This document shows, in pieces, positions 40,974-48,677 of a stretch of 64,000 bases of DNA (the first letter of the stretch is position 1; every line of letters begins with the position of its first letter). Location: the NCBI RefSeq assembly GCF_017876295.1, contig NZ_JAGINT010000002.1, forward strand, positions 2,542,001 to 2,606,000, given 5' to 3'. The translations under genes and the position numbers were made by a program. The notes beneath the pieces were generated by a model that had not been told where the DNA came from, did no database searches, and saw nothing but the letters and a program-made list of their open reading frames with translations. Source of the DNA: Kribbella aluminosa. Lineage in GTDB: Bacteria > Actinomycetota > Actinomycetes > Propionibacteriales > Kribbellaceae.

Positions 40974-42017
40974 GTGTACGAGAAGAACGGTGAGAAGTAC
41001 TTCGTGGTCGACAGCCACATGCACATGTGGAAAGCCGGCCCGGACAACTGGGTGAAGGGCGCGGAGCAGTACGCGAAGGGCTGGATCGAGTGCTTCCACG
41101 CGTACCAGAGTCTCGGTCCGCCGGCGACCCACTGGACGATCGAGAAGTTCATGAGCTACACCGAGGACGACCTGATGAAGGACGTGTTCGAGGACGGCTA
41201 CGTGGACGTCGCGGTGTTCCAGCCGACGTACCTCAAGGAGTGGTACAGGGAGGGCTTCAACACTACCGAGCAGAACGCGAACCTCGGTGAGAAGCACCCG
41301 GGGATGTTCGTGCTGAACACCCGGTTCGACCCGCGCGACGGTGACGCCGGCCTGGAGGAGCTCGCGCACAACGTGGATCGGTACGGCTCCACAGGCGTCA
41401 AGCTCTACACGGCCGAGTGGAACGCGGGATCCCGCGGGTACAAGCTCACCGACCCGGCGGCGTACACGTACCTGGCGAAGGCGCAGGAGCTCGGGATCAA
41501 GAACATCCACGTCCACAAGGGCCCCACGATCTGGCCGCTGGACAAGGACGCGTTCGACGTCTCGGACGTCGATCACGCCGCGACGGACTTCCCCGAGCTG
41601 AACTTCATCGTCGAGCACGTCGGCCTGCCGCGGATCGAGGACTTCTGCTTCATGGCCACCCAGGAACCGAACGTGTACGCCGGTCTGTCGGTCGTCATCG
41701 GCGGCCTGATGCACGCCCGGCCGCGGTTCTTCGCGAAGGTGATGGGCGAGCTGCTGTTCTGGGTCGGCGAGGACAAGATGACGTTCGGCAGCGACTACGG
41801 GATCTGGGAACCGAAGTGGCAGGTCGAGGGGTTCGTGGACTGGGAGTTCCCGGACGATCCGGAGTTCTCCGACTACCCGCGGCTGGGGGTCGACGGCAAG
41901 AAGAAGATCCTCGGGCTGAACGCCGCCAAGCTGTACGACCTGAAGGTTCCGGACGAGCTGCAACTGAAGGAGGCGACGCCGGCCGCGCAGGACGACTCGA
42001 AGTTGGTCACGTCGTAA
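40974..42017 (+). CDS. Amidohydrolase-family (TIM-barrel) protein of the propane operon
   Basis: A 347-residue metal-dependent hydrolase of the amidohydrolase-2 type: YFVVDSHMHMWKAGPDNW carries the first-strand H-x-H metal ligands, LGIKNIHVHKGPTIWPL and LNFIVEHVGLPRIEDF further histidines, and KMTFGSDYGIWEP the conserved aspartate. Decarboxylases and lactonases share this fold. Homologous genes follow prmD/mimD in known propane clusters, where mutants affect monooxygenase formation, but the reaction is undefined. GTG start is 15 bp after prmD. Confidence 0.88.
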   Translation: MYEKNGEKYFVVDSHMHMWKAGPDNWVKGAEQYAKGWIECFHAYQSLGPPATHWTIEKFMSYTEDDLMKDVFEDGYVDVAVFQPTYLKEWYREGFNTTEQNANLGEKHPGMFVLNTRFDPRDGDAGLEELAHNVDRYGSTGVKLYTAEWNAGSRGYKLTDPAAYTYLAKAQELGIKNIHVHKGPTIWPLDKDAFDVSDVDHAATDFPELNFIVEHVGLPRIEDFCFMATQEPNVYAGLSVVIGGLMHARPRFFAKVMGELLFWVGEDKMTFGSDYGIWEPKWQVEGFVDWEFPDDPEFSDYPRLGVDGKKKILGLNAAKLYDLKVPDELQLKEATPAAQDDSKLVTS

Positions 42018-42061
42018 TGCTGACCGGGGCGGTGGGGCGGGGCAGCAAGGAAATGGCGGTC

Positions 42062-42763
42062 ATGGCTGAGCGGGACCGGGTCCTGGACGCGTTGGGCGCG
42101 GTCCGGGACCCGGAGCTGGACGAGTCGATCACGACGCTGGGTTTCGTGTCCACCTGCGTCGTGTCGGCCGCCGGTGACGTGGTCGTCCGGCTCCGGCTGC
42201 CGACGTACTTCTGTGCGCCGAACTTCGCCTTCCTGATGGTCGCCGACGCGTACGACGTGGTCGCTGCACTGCCCGCCGTACGCTCGGTCGACGTCGCGCT
42301 GGAGGATCATTTCGCGGCCGCGCAGATCAATGCCGGGGTAGCGGCGCGGGCCGGTTTCGTCGCGTCCTTCGACGGTGAGGCGACGGCCGAGCTGGACGAG
42401 TTACGCCGTACCTTCGTCGCCAAGGCGGTGCTGGCCGGGACCGATCAGGTCTGCCGGCCATTGGTTGCGTCAGGCATCGATCCGGCCGGCGTCGCCCGGC
42501 TGACGATCGCCGACCTGCCGACGTCACCCGCGCTCGACCGGCTGCTCCGGCGCCGTGCCGAGCTCGGGCTGCCGGCGGGTCCGGACGCGCCGCTGCTCGT
42601 CGACGTCGGCACGGGGGCGGCGGTCGCCGCCGCCGGGGCGGCGCGGCACCTCGGGCTGGCCCGGCTGACCCGGACCGGGATCGAGGCCAACACCGGGATC
42701 TGCAGGGGAATGCTGAGGCACCGGTACGTCGGGACCGGTGCGGGCGAGGAGGAGCTGGGATGA
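42062..42763 (+). CDS. DUF59/MIP18-domain metal-sulfur cluster assembly-like protein
   Basis: About 233 residues. The N-terminal 100 residues (ERDRVLDALGAVRDPELDESITTLGFVSTCVVSAAGDVVVRLRLPTYFCAPNFAFLMVADAYDVVAALPAVRSVDVALEDHF) match the DUF59 domain (PELDxSIxxLGFV, PTYFCAPNF with the reactive Cys) linked to Fe-S or metal-centre assembly. The C-terminal 130 residues are not recognised. In this setting it probably helps load the reductase Fe-S cluster or the di-iron site. ATG 42062 is chosen, about ten bases after AAGGA; 42017 (TAATG overlap) and 42053 are alternatives. Overlaps the next gene by four bases. Confidence 0.82.
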   Translation: MAERDRVLDALGAVRDPELDESITTLGFVSTCVVSAAGDVVVRLRLPTYFCAPNFAFLMVADAYDVVAALPAVRSVDVALEDHFAAAQINAGVAARAGFVASFDGEATAELDELRRTFVAKAVLAGTDQVCRPLVASGIDPAGVARLTIADLPTSPALDRLLRRRAELGLPAGPDAPLLVDVGTGAAVAAAGAARHLGLARLTRTGIEANTGICRGMLRHRYVGTGAGEEELG

Positions 42764-43785
42764 AGGCCGTTCGACTGCACGGGTACCACCGGCAACCAGT
42801 CGTCGACGACGTACCGGAGCCGGTCGTCAAGGGACCGCTGGACGTCGTCGTCAAGATCGGCGGCGCCGGCGTGTGCCGTACCGACCTGCACATCATCGAA
42901 GGGCAGTGGGACGCCGCAATGCACCCGGCGCTGCCCTACACGATCGGGCACGAGAACGCCGGCTGGGTGCACGAGGTCGGCTCCGCGGTCACCAACGTGC
43001 AGGTCGGCGACACGGTCATCCTGCACCCGACGCCCACCTGCGGGCTCTGTCGTGCGTGTCGGGCGGGGGACGACATGCATTGCGTGAACAGCACTTTCCC
43101 GGGGCTCGACAGCGACGGCGGGATGGCGGAGTACCTTCTCACGTCCGCGCGCGCGTGCGTGAAGCTCGATCCGGCGACCCAGCCGCAGGACGTCGCCGCG
43201 CTCGCGGACGCAGGTATCACGGCGTACCACGCGGTGCGGAAGGCGTTGCCGTTGCTGCCGCCCGGTACGACGGCGGTGGTGATCGGCGCGGGCGGTCTGG
43301 GCCACATCGGCGTACAGTGCCTGGCCGCGCTGACCGCGGCGCGGATCATCGTCGTGGACCGCAACCCGGACGCGTTGAAGCTGGCCGAACAGCTCGGCGC
43401 CGATCAGACAGTTGTTGCTGACGGCAAGCAGGTGGAGAGGGTCCTGGAACTGACCGGCGGGGCGGGCGCACAGGTGGTCCTGGACTTCGTCGCCGAGCAG
43501 GGCGCGGAGCAGGACGGCTTCGCGATGACCGGCCGGGGCGGGTCGTACTTCGTGATCGGGTACGGCGGCCAGGTGCAGATCCCGACCCTCGACATCATCT
43601 CGACCGAGCGGAACATCGTCGGCAACATCGTTGGCACGTTCAACGAACTGGCCGAGCTGATGGCACTCGCCGAGGCCGGCAAGGTCACGCTGCACACCCG
43701 CACCTACCCCCTCGAAGCGGCCGCCGAAGCAATCGCCGACCTCGACGCCGGCCGCATCCGCGGCCGCGCGATCCTCGTTCCGTAA
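42760..43785 (+). CDS. Zinc-dependent alcohol dehydrogenase
   Basis: A 341-residue medium-chain dehydrogenase. Catalytic zinc ligands lie in GVCRTDLHIIEGQWD and TIGHENAGWVHEVGS; the structural-zinc loop is CGLCRACRAGDDMHC, and GAGGLGHIGVQCLAA is the NAD-binding loop. It should oxidise the alcohol made by the monooxygenase (1- or 2-propanol) to an aldehyde or ketone. It overlaps the DUF59 gene by four bases, so it belongs to the propane operon. The closest look-alikes are NAD-dependent secondary-alcohol and (R,R)-butanediol-type enzymes. Confidence 0.93.
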   Translation: MKAVRLHGYHRQPVVDDVPEPVVKGPLDVVVKIGGAGVCRTDLHIIEGQWDAAMHPALPYTIGHENAGWVHEVGSAVTNVQVGDTVILHPTPTCGLCRACRAGDDMHCVNSTFPGLDSDGGMAEYLLTSARACVKLDPATQPQDVAALADAGITAYHAVRKALPLLPPGTTAVVIGAGGLGHIGVQCLAALTAARIIVVDRNPDALKLAEQLGADQTVVADGKQVERVLELTGGAGAQVVLDFVAEQGAEQDGFAMTGRGGSYFVIGYGGQVQIPTLDIISTERNIVGNIVGTFNELAELMALAEAGKVTLHTRTYPLEAAAEAIADLDAGRIRGRAILVP

Positions 43786-43789
43786 AAGA

Positions 43790-43845
43790 CCATTTCCGTC
43801 CCCTCCTCCGCTCTTTTCTCTTCTTCTTTTGTCTTTCTGTCCACC
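43790..43845 (+). other. Polypyrimidine tract in the gap before the chaperonin gene
   Basis: Between the dehydrogenase and the chaperonin the plus strand is almost wholly C and T (ctcttttctcttcttctttt and similar), in sharp contrast to the surrounding 70% G+C. It could leave the leader unstructured or slow the polymerase. No hairpin precedes it, so it is not a classic terminator. Confidence 0.5.
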
Positions 43846-43869
43846 TAGCACATGACCGGAGGGGTTTTC

Positions 43870-45561
43870 ATGGCGAAGGAACTGCGGTTCGGAGAAACTG
43901 CTCGCGAACTGCTGCTGGCCGGGGTCGACCAGTTGGCGGACGCGGTCAAGTCGACGCTGGGCCCGAAGGGGCGCAACGTGATCCTGGAGAAGATCACCGG
44001 CTCGCCGGTGGTCACCAACGACGGCGTCACGATCGCCCGCGAGGTCTACCTCAAGAACCAGTTCGAGAACATGGGCGCGCAGCTGGTCAAGGAAGCCGCG
44101 ATCAAGACCAACGACATCGTCGGCGACGGCACCACGACCGCGACCGTGATCGCGCAGGCGATCATCCGGGAGGGAATGGCGGCGATCGACTCCGGCGGCA
44201 ACCCGGTGCTGGTGAAACGTGGCATCGACCTGGCCGTGGCTCGGTTGGTGGACCGCCTGCGCGAGGTCGCACACCCGGTCCAGACCGAGCACGACTATGC
44301 CCGGGTCGCCGCCATCTCGGCGAACGACGACGACATGGTCGGCGCGGTGATCGCGAGGGCCCTGCACCGGGTCGGGGACGGCGGCATCGTCACCGTCGAG
44401 GAGTCCGCGGCCCACGGGATGAGCGTCGACTTCGTCGAGGGATTCGAGTTCGACAACGGCTACCTGTCGCCGTACATGGTCACCGATCCGGGCACCCTGC
44501 AGGCCGTCCTCGACGACCCGTACATCCTGTTGTGCAGCGAGAAGATCACCAAGGTACAGGAGGTGATGCCGCTGCTGGACAAGATCATGCGCGACCCGCG
44601 GCCGCTGGTGATCATTGCCGAGAGCCTCGAAGGTACGGCGCTCAGCATGCTGGTGCACAACCACGTCAACGGGCTGTTCCAGTGCGTCGCGGTGCGGGCG
44701 CCAGGGTTCGGCGACCGGCGGTTGCACAAGCTGGAGGACATCGCGGCGATCACGGGTGGCGCGGTGTACAGCCGGCACTCGGGCTTCAGCCTCGAAACCA
44801 TGACGATCGACCAGCTCGGCCGGGCGGACCAGGTGCGGGTCAACGCGGACCGTACGGCGATCGTCGCCGGCTCAGGGCATGAGCAGGACGTGGCGTTCCG
44901 GGTCGCTCAGCTCCGCGCCGAGCTGGAGCGGGCGACGTTCGGCGTCGACGAGGACGTACTGACCGAGCGGATCGGCGCGCTGTCCGGCAAGGTCGCGATC
45001 ATCCGGGTCGGCGCGCCGACACCTGTCGAACTGAAGGAGCTGCAGCATCGCGTCGAGGACGCACTCTCGGCGACCCGCGCCGCGATGGCCGAGGGAATCG
45101 TCGCCGGCGGCGGGATGGCGCTGCTGCACGCAGCACCGGTGCTCGACGACCTCGACGTACGGGGCGACTACCGGATGGGGGTCGAGATCGTCCGCCGCGC
45201 GCTGCGGGAACCGGCGTACCTGATCGCGGCGAACGCCGGCTACTCCGGCGCCGAGGTCCTCGAACGTACCACCGCGATGGACGTCGACGACGGCTTCGAC
45301 GCCCTCGAAGGCCGCTACGGCAACATGCTTGCCATGGGCATCATCGACCCCCTCCGGGTAGCCCGCTCCGCCCTCCAGAACGGCGCATCGGTAGCGGGCC
45401 TGCTCCTCACCACCAACACCCTCATCGCCGAAGAACAAACCCCCTGGGGCGGCAGCGCCGCCCTGATGACCGAATACGGCGCCCTCGACGAAGGCCTCCA
45501 CCAACCGTCCCCCGACTCCAGCACCCCCCAATCCCTCGGCCTCGGCCCCTCCGTCGGCTGA
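43870..45561 (+). CDS. GroEL-like chaperonin dedicated to the propane monooxygenase
   Basis: A 563-residue Hsp60: MAKELRFGETARELLLAGVDQLADAVKSTLGPKGRNVILEK, NDGVTIAREVYLKNQFENMGAQLVKEAAIKTNDIVGDGTTTATVIAQAI (ATP site with the catalytic GDGTTT), and EGIVAGGGMALLHAAPVL. The usual C-terminal GGM-rich tail is missing; instead it ends DEGLHQPSPDSSTPQSLGLGPSVG. The N-terminus is also FGETAREL rather than the housekeeping FDEEARRAL. Known propane clusters carry such a gene (mimG/prmG), needed for folding the hydroxylase large subunit. No groES is adjacent. ATG 43870 follows GGAGGGG. Confidence 0.93.
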   Translation: MAKELRFGETARELLLAGVDQLADAVKSTLGPKGRNVILEKITGSPVVTNDGVTIAREVYLKNQFENMGAQLVKEAAIKTNDIVGDGTTTATVIAQAIIREGMAAIDSGGNPVLVKRGIDLAVARLVDRLREVAHPVQTEHDYARVAAISANDDDMVGAVIARALHRVGDGGIVTVEESAAHGMSVDFVEGFEFDNGYLSPYMVTDPGTLQAVLDDPYILLCSEKITKVQEVMPLLDKIMRDPRPLVIIAESLEGTALSMLVHNHVNGLFQCVAVRAPGFGDRRLHKLEDIAAITGGAVYSRHSGFSLETMTIDQLGRADQVRVNADRTAIVAGSGHEQDVAFRVAQLRAELERATFGVDEDVLTERIGALSGKVAIIRVGAPTPVELKELQHRVEDALSATRAAMAEGIVAGGGMALLHAAPVLDDLDVRGDYRMGVEIVRRALREPAYLIAANAGYSGAEVLERTTAMDVDDGFDALEGRYGNMLAMGIIDPLRVARSALQNGASVAGLLLTTNTLIAEEQTPWGGSAALMTEYGALDEGLHQPSPDSSTPQSLGLGPSVG

Positions 45562-45568
45562 GACGGCC

Positions 45569-45661
45569 TCAGTGGTCGGCGTCCACGGCGGGTTGGGCTA
45601 CGCCGCGGGTGCCGGCCATGGCGCCTCCGGCGACGCCGTCGACGAGGTAGCGCTGGAGGTG
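45569..45661 (-). pseudogene. Stranded C-terminal tail of a carbohydrate ABC permease
   Basis: On the minus strand 30 codons read HLQRYLVDGVAGGAMAG..., ending in TGA. This closely resembles the invariant end of sugar ABC permeases (QRYLVDG-x-x-x-GA). It is cut off on its upstream side by a stop codon and then, 18 bp further on, by a 26-bp inverted repeat. No permease body exists nearby. Most likely a remnant left by a deletion or insertion. Short, so the call is tentative. Confidence 0.45.
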
Positions 45662-45678
45662 TTACTGCGCGTGCGAGA

Positions 45679-45781
45679 TGTGCAGGTCGACAGTACGTAT
45701 ACGTGTAGTACCCGCGCTCGCACGCCTGGCGACCGGCTGGATCCCCGGACCGTGGACGTATACGTACTGTCGACCTGCACA
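45679..45781. repeat. 26-bp perfect inverted repeat with 51-nt loop
   Basis: The arms 45679-45704 and 45756-45781 are exact reverse complements. Each contains the self-palindrome ACGTATACGT next to GTCGAC. The 51-nt interior is unremarkable. Flanking genes are convergent (chaperonin and PLP enzyme). A stem of this length is much longer than a normal terminator; it may be a miniature inverted-repeat element or a remnant with terminal repeats. The adjacent permease fragment supports a rearrangement here. The rest of the 45562-45922 gap holds no gene. Confidence 0.8.
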
Positions 45782-45878
45782 ACATCCGAACGGCAGTCGT
45801 CCGAGCCGCCGCCGAACGGCGCGCAGATCGCGGTTGGCCGGAACTCCCCAGTCACCGACCCGTCCGACGCTCAGACGA

Positions 45879-45900
45879 CCGACGGCCGGATATCCGTCGG
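45879..45900 (-). terminator. Hairpin just downstream of the PLP-enzyme gene
   Basis: Stem ccgacgg / ccgtcgg with an eight-base loop (ccggatat), 22 bp past the end of the minus-strand PLP-enzyme gene. It is a plausible factor-independent terminator without a T-run. Confidence 0.5.
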
Positions 45901-45922
45901 GCGGGGGCGGTGGGGGTGACAC

Positions 45923-46861
45923 TTAGCGGCCTTCGGTGCTGATCAGTACGACGGAGCTCGCCGGCAGCGCGGCGGCCCGGGCGCCGGCGAGGGCTGCTGC
46001 GCCGCACGGGCCGGCCGGGATGTTGTGAGCGTGGAGGACCTTCATCGCGGCGTGGGCCTGGTCGTCGGTGACCGTGACGGCGGCGTCGAGGTGGTCGCGG
46101 ATGGTGGGCCAGGCGATGGACGAGACGGTGCCGCAGTTGAGGCCGGCCATGATCGTCGGCGCGGAAGTGTCAACGGACACAGGCCTTCCGGCCTTGAGGG
46201 ATGCCCCGACGCAGGCTGCGGTGGTCGGCTCGACGGCGAGGACCTTGGCCCGGCCGCGGTAGTGCTCGAGCGCGGACTGGAGGAGGGAGCCGACGCCGGT
46301 CGGGACCACCACCAGCTCAGGAATGCCTGGATGTTGTTCGTCGATCTCGCTGAAGAGGGTGTCGTAGCCGGCGACGATCCAGCGCGGGACGGCCTCGTAC
46401 CCGGGCCAAGCTGTGTCCTGGATCAGTACGTCGTCGCCGTCGACGGTGCCGGCCGCCAGCTGTACGGCGTCGTCGTACGGACGACCGGTGTCGATGACGG
46501 TCGCGCCCTCGTCGCGGATCGCCTGCACCGTCGGCTCCGGCAGGCCAGCGGGTACGTAGATCCGCGCGGCGACCCCGAGCGTCCGGGCGAGGTACGCGAG
46601 CGCACGCCCGTGGTTGCCGTCGGTCGCGGTCACCAGCGTGACGTCCTTGATGTCGGCAGCCAGTTCGGCGAACGTCCGCGCCGGGCCGAGCGCCTGGTTC
46701 ACCGCCCACGACGCGCCGAGCACCTTGAACGCGGGCAGCCCGAACCGGTTCGACTCGTCCTTGACCCAGACGCTGCCGACTCCCAGCAGCTCCGGCACCT
46801 CGATCAGCGGCGTCGGCGCGTACCCGGGCATGCTCCGATGGAAGTCGACGGTGTTCGGCAT
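45923..46861 (-). CDS. PLP-dependent ammonia-lyase-like enzyme (diaminopropionate / threonine dehydratase fold)
   Basis: 312 residues of the fold-type II PLP family. KDESNRFGLPAFKVLGASWAVNQAL holds the PLP lysine; TATDGNHGRALAYLARTLGVAARIYVPAG is the phosphate/Asn-binding segment; LVVVPTGVGSLLQSALEHY is the glycine loop. The FGLPAFKVLGAS version is typical of diaminopropionate ammonia-lyase-like proteins, which remove ammonia from diaminopropionate or D/L-serine, though full-length DAL is longer (about 400 residues). ATG 46861 is chosen; the longer frame upstream crosses a tandem repeat. Substrate is uncertain. Confidence 0.82.
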   Translation of the reverse strand: MPNTVDFHRSMPGYAPTPLIEVPELLGVGSVWVKDESNRFGLPAFKVLGASWAVNQALGPARTFAELAADIKDVTLVTATDGNHGRALAYLARTLGVAARIYVPAGLPEPTVQAIRDEGATVIDTGRPYDDAVQLAAGTVDGDDVLIQDTAWPGYEAVPRWIVAGYDTLFSEIDEQHPGIPELVVVPTGVGSLLQSALEHYRGRAKVLAVEPTTAACVGASLKAGRPVSVDTSAPTIMAGLNCGTVSSIAWPTIRDHLDAAVTVTDDQAHAAMKVLHAHNIPAGPCGAAALAGARAAALPASSVVLISTEGR

Positions 46862-46909
46862 CCTCCGAGTTTGCACCGTCAACACCCGCGACGCCGCTCC
46901 CGGGAGCCG

Positions 46910-46947
46910 AAACCGTGCTCCGGGATCCGAACCGTGCTCCGGGATCC
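46910..46947. repeat. 19-bp tandem duplication
   Basis: Two adjacent copies of a 19-bp unit ending accgtgctccgggatcc occupy 46910-46928 and 46929-46947, with at most one difference. They lie in the 219-bp gap between the divergent PLP-enzyme and triple-HTH genes. They could be regulator half-sites or a recent slippage duplication. Confidence 0.65.
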
Positions 46948-47080
46948 GCAGATTGCGTTGGCGTCCCGGCTGCGGACGTGTGTCACTTCGTCGCAGGGTG
47001 TGCCAGAATTCATCGCAGAGCGTCTGACCCCGGACCCGTGTCGTAGCTCGCGATCGTCGGCGAGACAGGGGAGGGCTGCG

Positions 47081-47611
47081 ATGACAGTTGGGGATCTGAC
47101 GCGGGACTACCGGTCGAGGCTGGCCGAGCTGCTCGGCGAGCCGTTGATGGTGGACGACCCGCTGATCACGACCGCACAGGCAGCGGTCCTGCTGGGCGTT
47201 GAGCCGCAGCGCGTCGCCGGGCTGGTCCGCGCCGGGCATCTGCCGGCCCGGTCGCGGTCGCATCGCCGGTTGTACTTGTCCGACGTGGTCCAGTCAGGTC
47301 TCGACCAGTGGATGTCGGTCGCCGAGGCGGGCGCGGTCCTCGGCCTCGGGCAGACCGGCGTACGGCGGTTGATCTCCGCCGGCCTGCTGGCAGCGCACGG
47401 CAAGGAGCTGCCGCTGCGCCGCGCCGAAGTGGAAGTGCTGGCCACGCTGCGCGACGGATGGCTGACGTTGTCGACCGCCGCGAGCGCGCTCGGCGTGGAC
47501 GTCGACGAGGTCCAGCGGCTCCTCCGGAACCGGCATCTCACCCACACCTGCGACGTGGCCCGCCCGGTGTACCGGCACGAGCTGGCCTTTGTTCTCGCCG
47601 CCCGCCGGTGA
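47081..47611 (+). CDS. Protein with three tandem excisionase/MerR-type helix-turn-helix segments
   Basis: A 176-residue protein from ATG 47081, five bases after GGGGAGGG. Three successive segments each read as an excisionase-like winged HTH: LITTAQAAVLLGVEPQRVAGLVRAGHLPAR (with following SHRRLYLSDV wing), WMSVAEAGAVLGLGQTGVRRLISAGLLAAH, and WLTLSTAASALGVDVDEVQRLLRNRHLTHT. All share the pattern (hydrophobic)-S/T-x-A-x-A-A-x-L-G-V/L. Triplication in one chain is unusual and suggests binding to repeated DNA sites. No integrase or phage gene is nearby. Function unknown, probably a DNA-binding regulator. Confidence 0.75.
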   Translation: MTVGDLTRDYRSRLAELLGEPLMVDDPLITTAQAAVLLGVEPQRVAGLVRAGHLPARSRSHRRLYLSDVVQSGLDQWMSVAEAGAVLGLGQTGVRRLISAGLLAAHGKELPLRRAEVEVLATLRDGWLTLSTAASALGVDVDEVQRLLRNRHLTHTCDVARPVYRHELAFVLAARR

Positions 47612-47651
47612 CCAGGTCCTGTCTGCGCGGTCGGCGTGTGATGATCGGTCG

Positions 47652-48677
47652 GTGGAATCACACAGCCGGCAGGTGACCCTCGACGAGGTCGCGGCGCGCG
47701 CCGGGGTGTCCCGGTCCGCGGCGTCGCGGGTGCTCAACGACGCGCCGCATGTCAGCAAGGCGAAGCGCGAGGCCGTCCGGCGGGCGATCGCCGAGCTCGG
47801 ATACGTGCCCAACGCAACGGCCCGGGCGCTGGCGTCCCGGCAGTCGGGCTCCGTCGTACTCGCGGTGTCGGCCGAGGACCCGGCGGTGTTCGCGGACCAG
47901 TTCGTCGCGGAGGTGGTGGTCGGCATCCTGTCGGTGCTGGAGGAGACGGACCTCGAGCTGACGCTGGTGACCGCGACGTCGAGCCGAGGGCAGCAGCGGC
48001 TGGAGAAGCTGCTGCGGAGCCGTACGACGGCCGGCGTGATGCTGATGTCGATGCACGGCGACGAGCCGATCGCGCGGCTGGCGGAGGACGCGGAGCTCCC
48101 GGTCGTGTTCGGCGGGCAGCCGCTGACCTTCGAGCCGCGGTACTACGTGGACGCCGACAACCGCGGTGGCGCCCGGCTCGCGACCGAGCACCTGATCGGG
48201 ATCGGGAGGACGCGGATCGCCACGATCACCGGCCGGATGGACGAGGCCGCGGGAACCGCGCGGTACAAGGGATTCCAGGAAACCCTCGCGGTCGCCGGCC
48301 TCGATCCGAGGCGGGTCGTGCACGGAGACTTCTCCGAGGACGGCGGGCAGCGGGCGATGACGGAACTGCTGGCGAGGCATCCGGAGACCGACGCGGTGTT
48401 CGTCGCCTCCGACCAGATGGCGATCGGAGCGCTCGGTGCACTGACCGCGGCCGGGCGATCGGTGCCGTCGGACGTCGCGGTCGTCGGGTTCAACGACATC
48501 CCGATGGCCCGGCACACCACCCCGCCGCTGACCACGATCAGCCAGCCGATCCGGTCACTGGGCCGGGAGATGGCCCGCATGCTCCACGCCGTACTCAACG
48601 GCGAGCACCCGTCCCCACTGATCCTCCCAACCCGCCTGGTGTTCCGCGACTCCGCCGCAGGACCTAGTTGCCGTTGA
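47652..48677 (+). CDS. LacI-family transcriptional regulator (candidate CelR/CebR-type cellulase repressor)
   Basis: 341 residues. The N-terminal LacI HTH is clear: VTLDEVAARAGVSRSAASRVLNDAPHVSKAKREAVRRAIAELGYVPNATARALASRQSG, with the hinge helix, followed by a periplasmic-binding-protein-like sensor (VFVASDQMAIGALGALTAAGRSVPSDVAVVGFNDIPMARHTTPPLTTISQP). GTG 47652 is the best start. It ends 14 bp inside the convergent GH6 cellulase gene, which has two CelR/CebR-like operators in front. The regulator is thus a good candidate to sense cellobiose and repress that gene. Confidence 0.9.
   Translation: MESHSRQVTLDEVAARAGVSRSAASRVLNDAPHVSKAKREAVRRAIAELGYVPNATARALASRQSGSVVLAVSAEDPAVFADQFVAEVVVGILSVLEETDLELTLVTATSSRGQQRLEKLLRSRTTAGVMLMSMHGDEPIARLAEDAELPVVFGGQPLTFEPRYYVDADNRGGARLATEHLIGIGRTRIATITGRMDEAAGTARYKGFQETLAVAGLDPRRVVHGDFSEDGGQRAMTELLARHPETDAVFVASDQMAIGALGALTAAGRSVPSDVAVVGFNDIPMARHTTPPLTTISQPIRSLGREMARMLHAVLNGEHPSPLILPTRLVFRDSAAGPSCR

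Noticed and set aside
45680..45692. gtgcaggtcgac resembles a cloning-vector polylinker (PstI-SalI)
   Set aside because: Only the short restriction-site core agrees, the flanks do not, and the same sequence recurs as the opposite arm of a natural inverted repeat.
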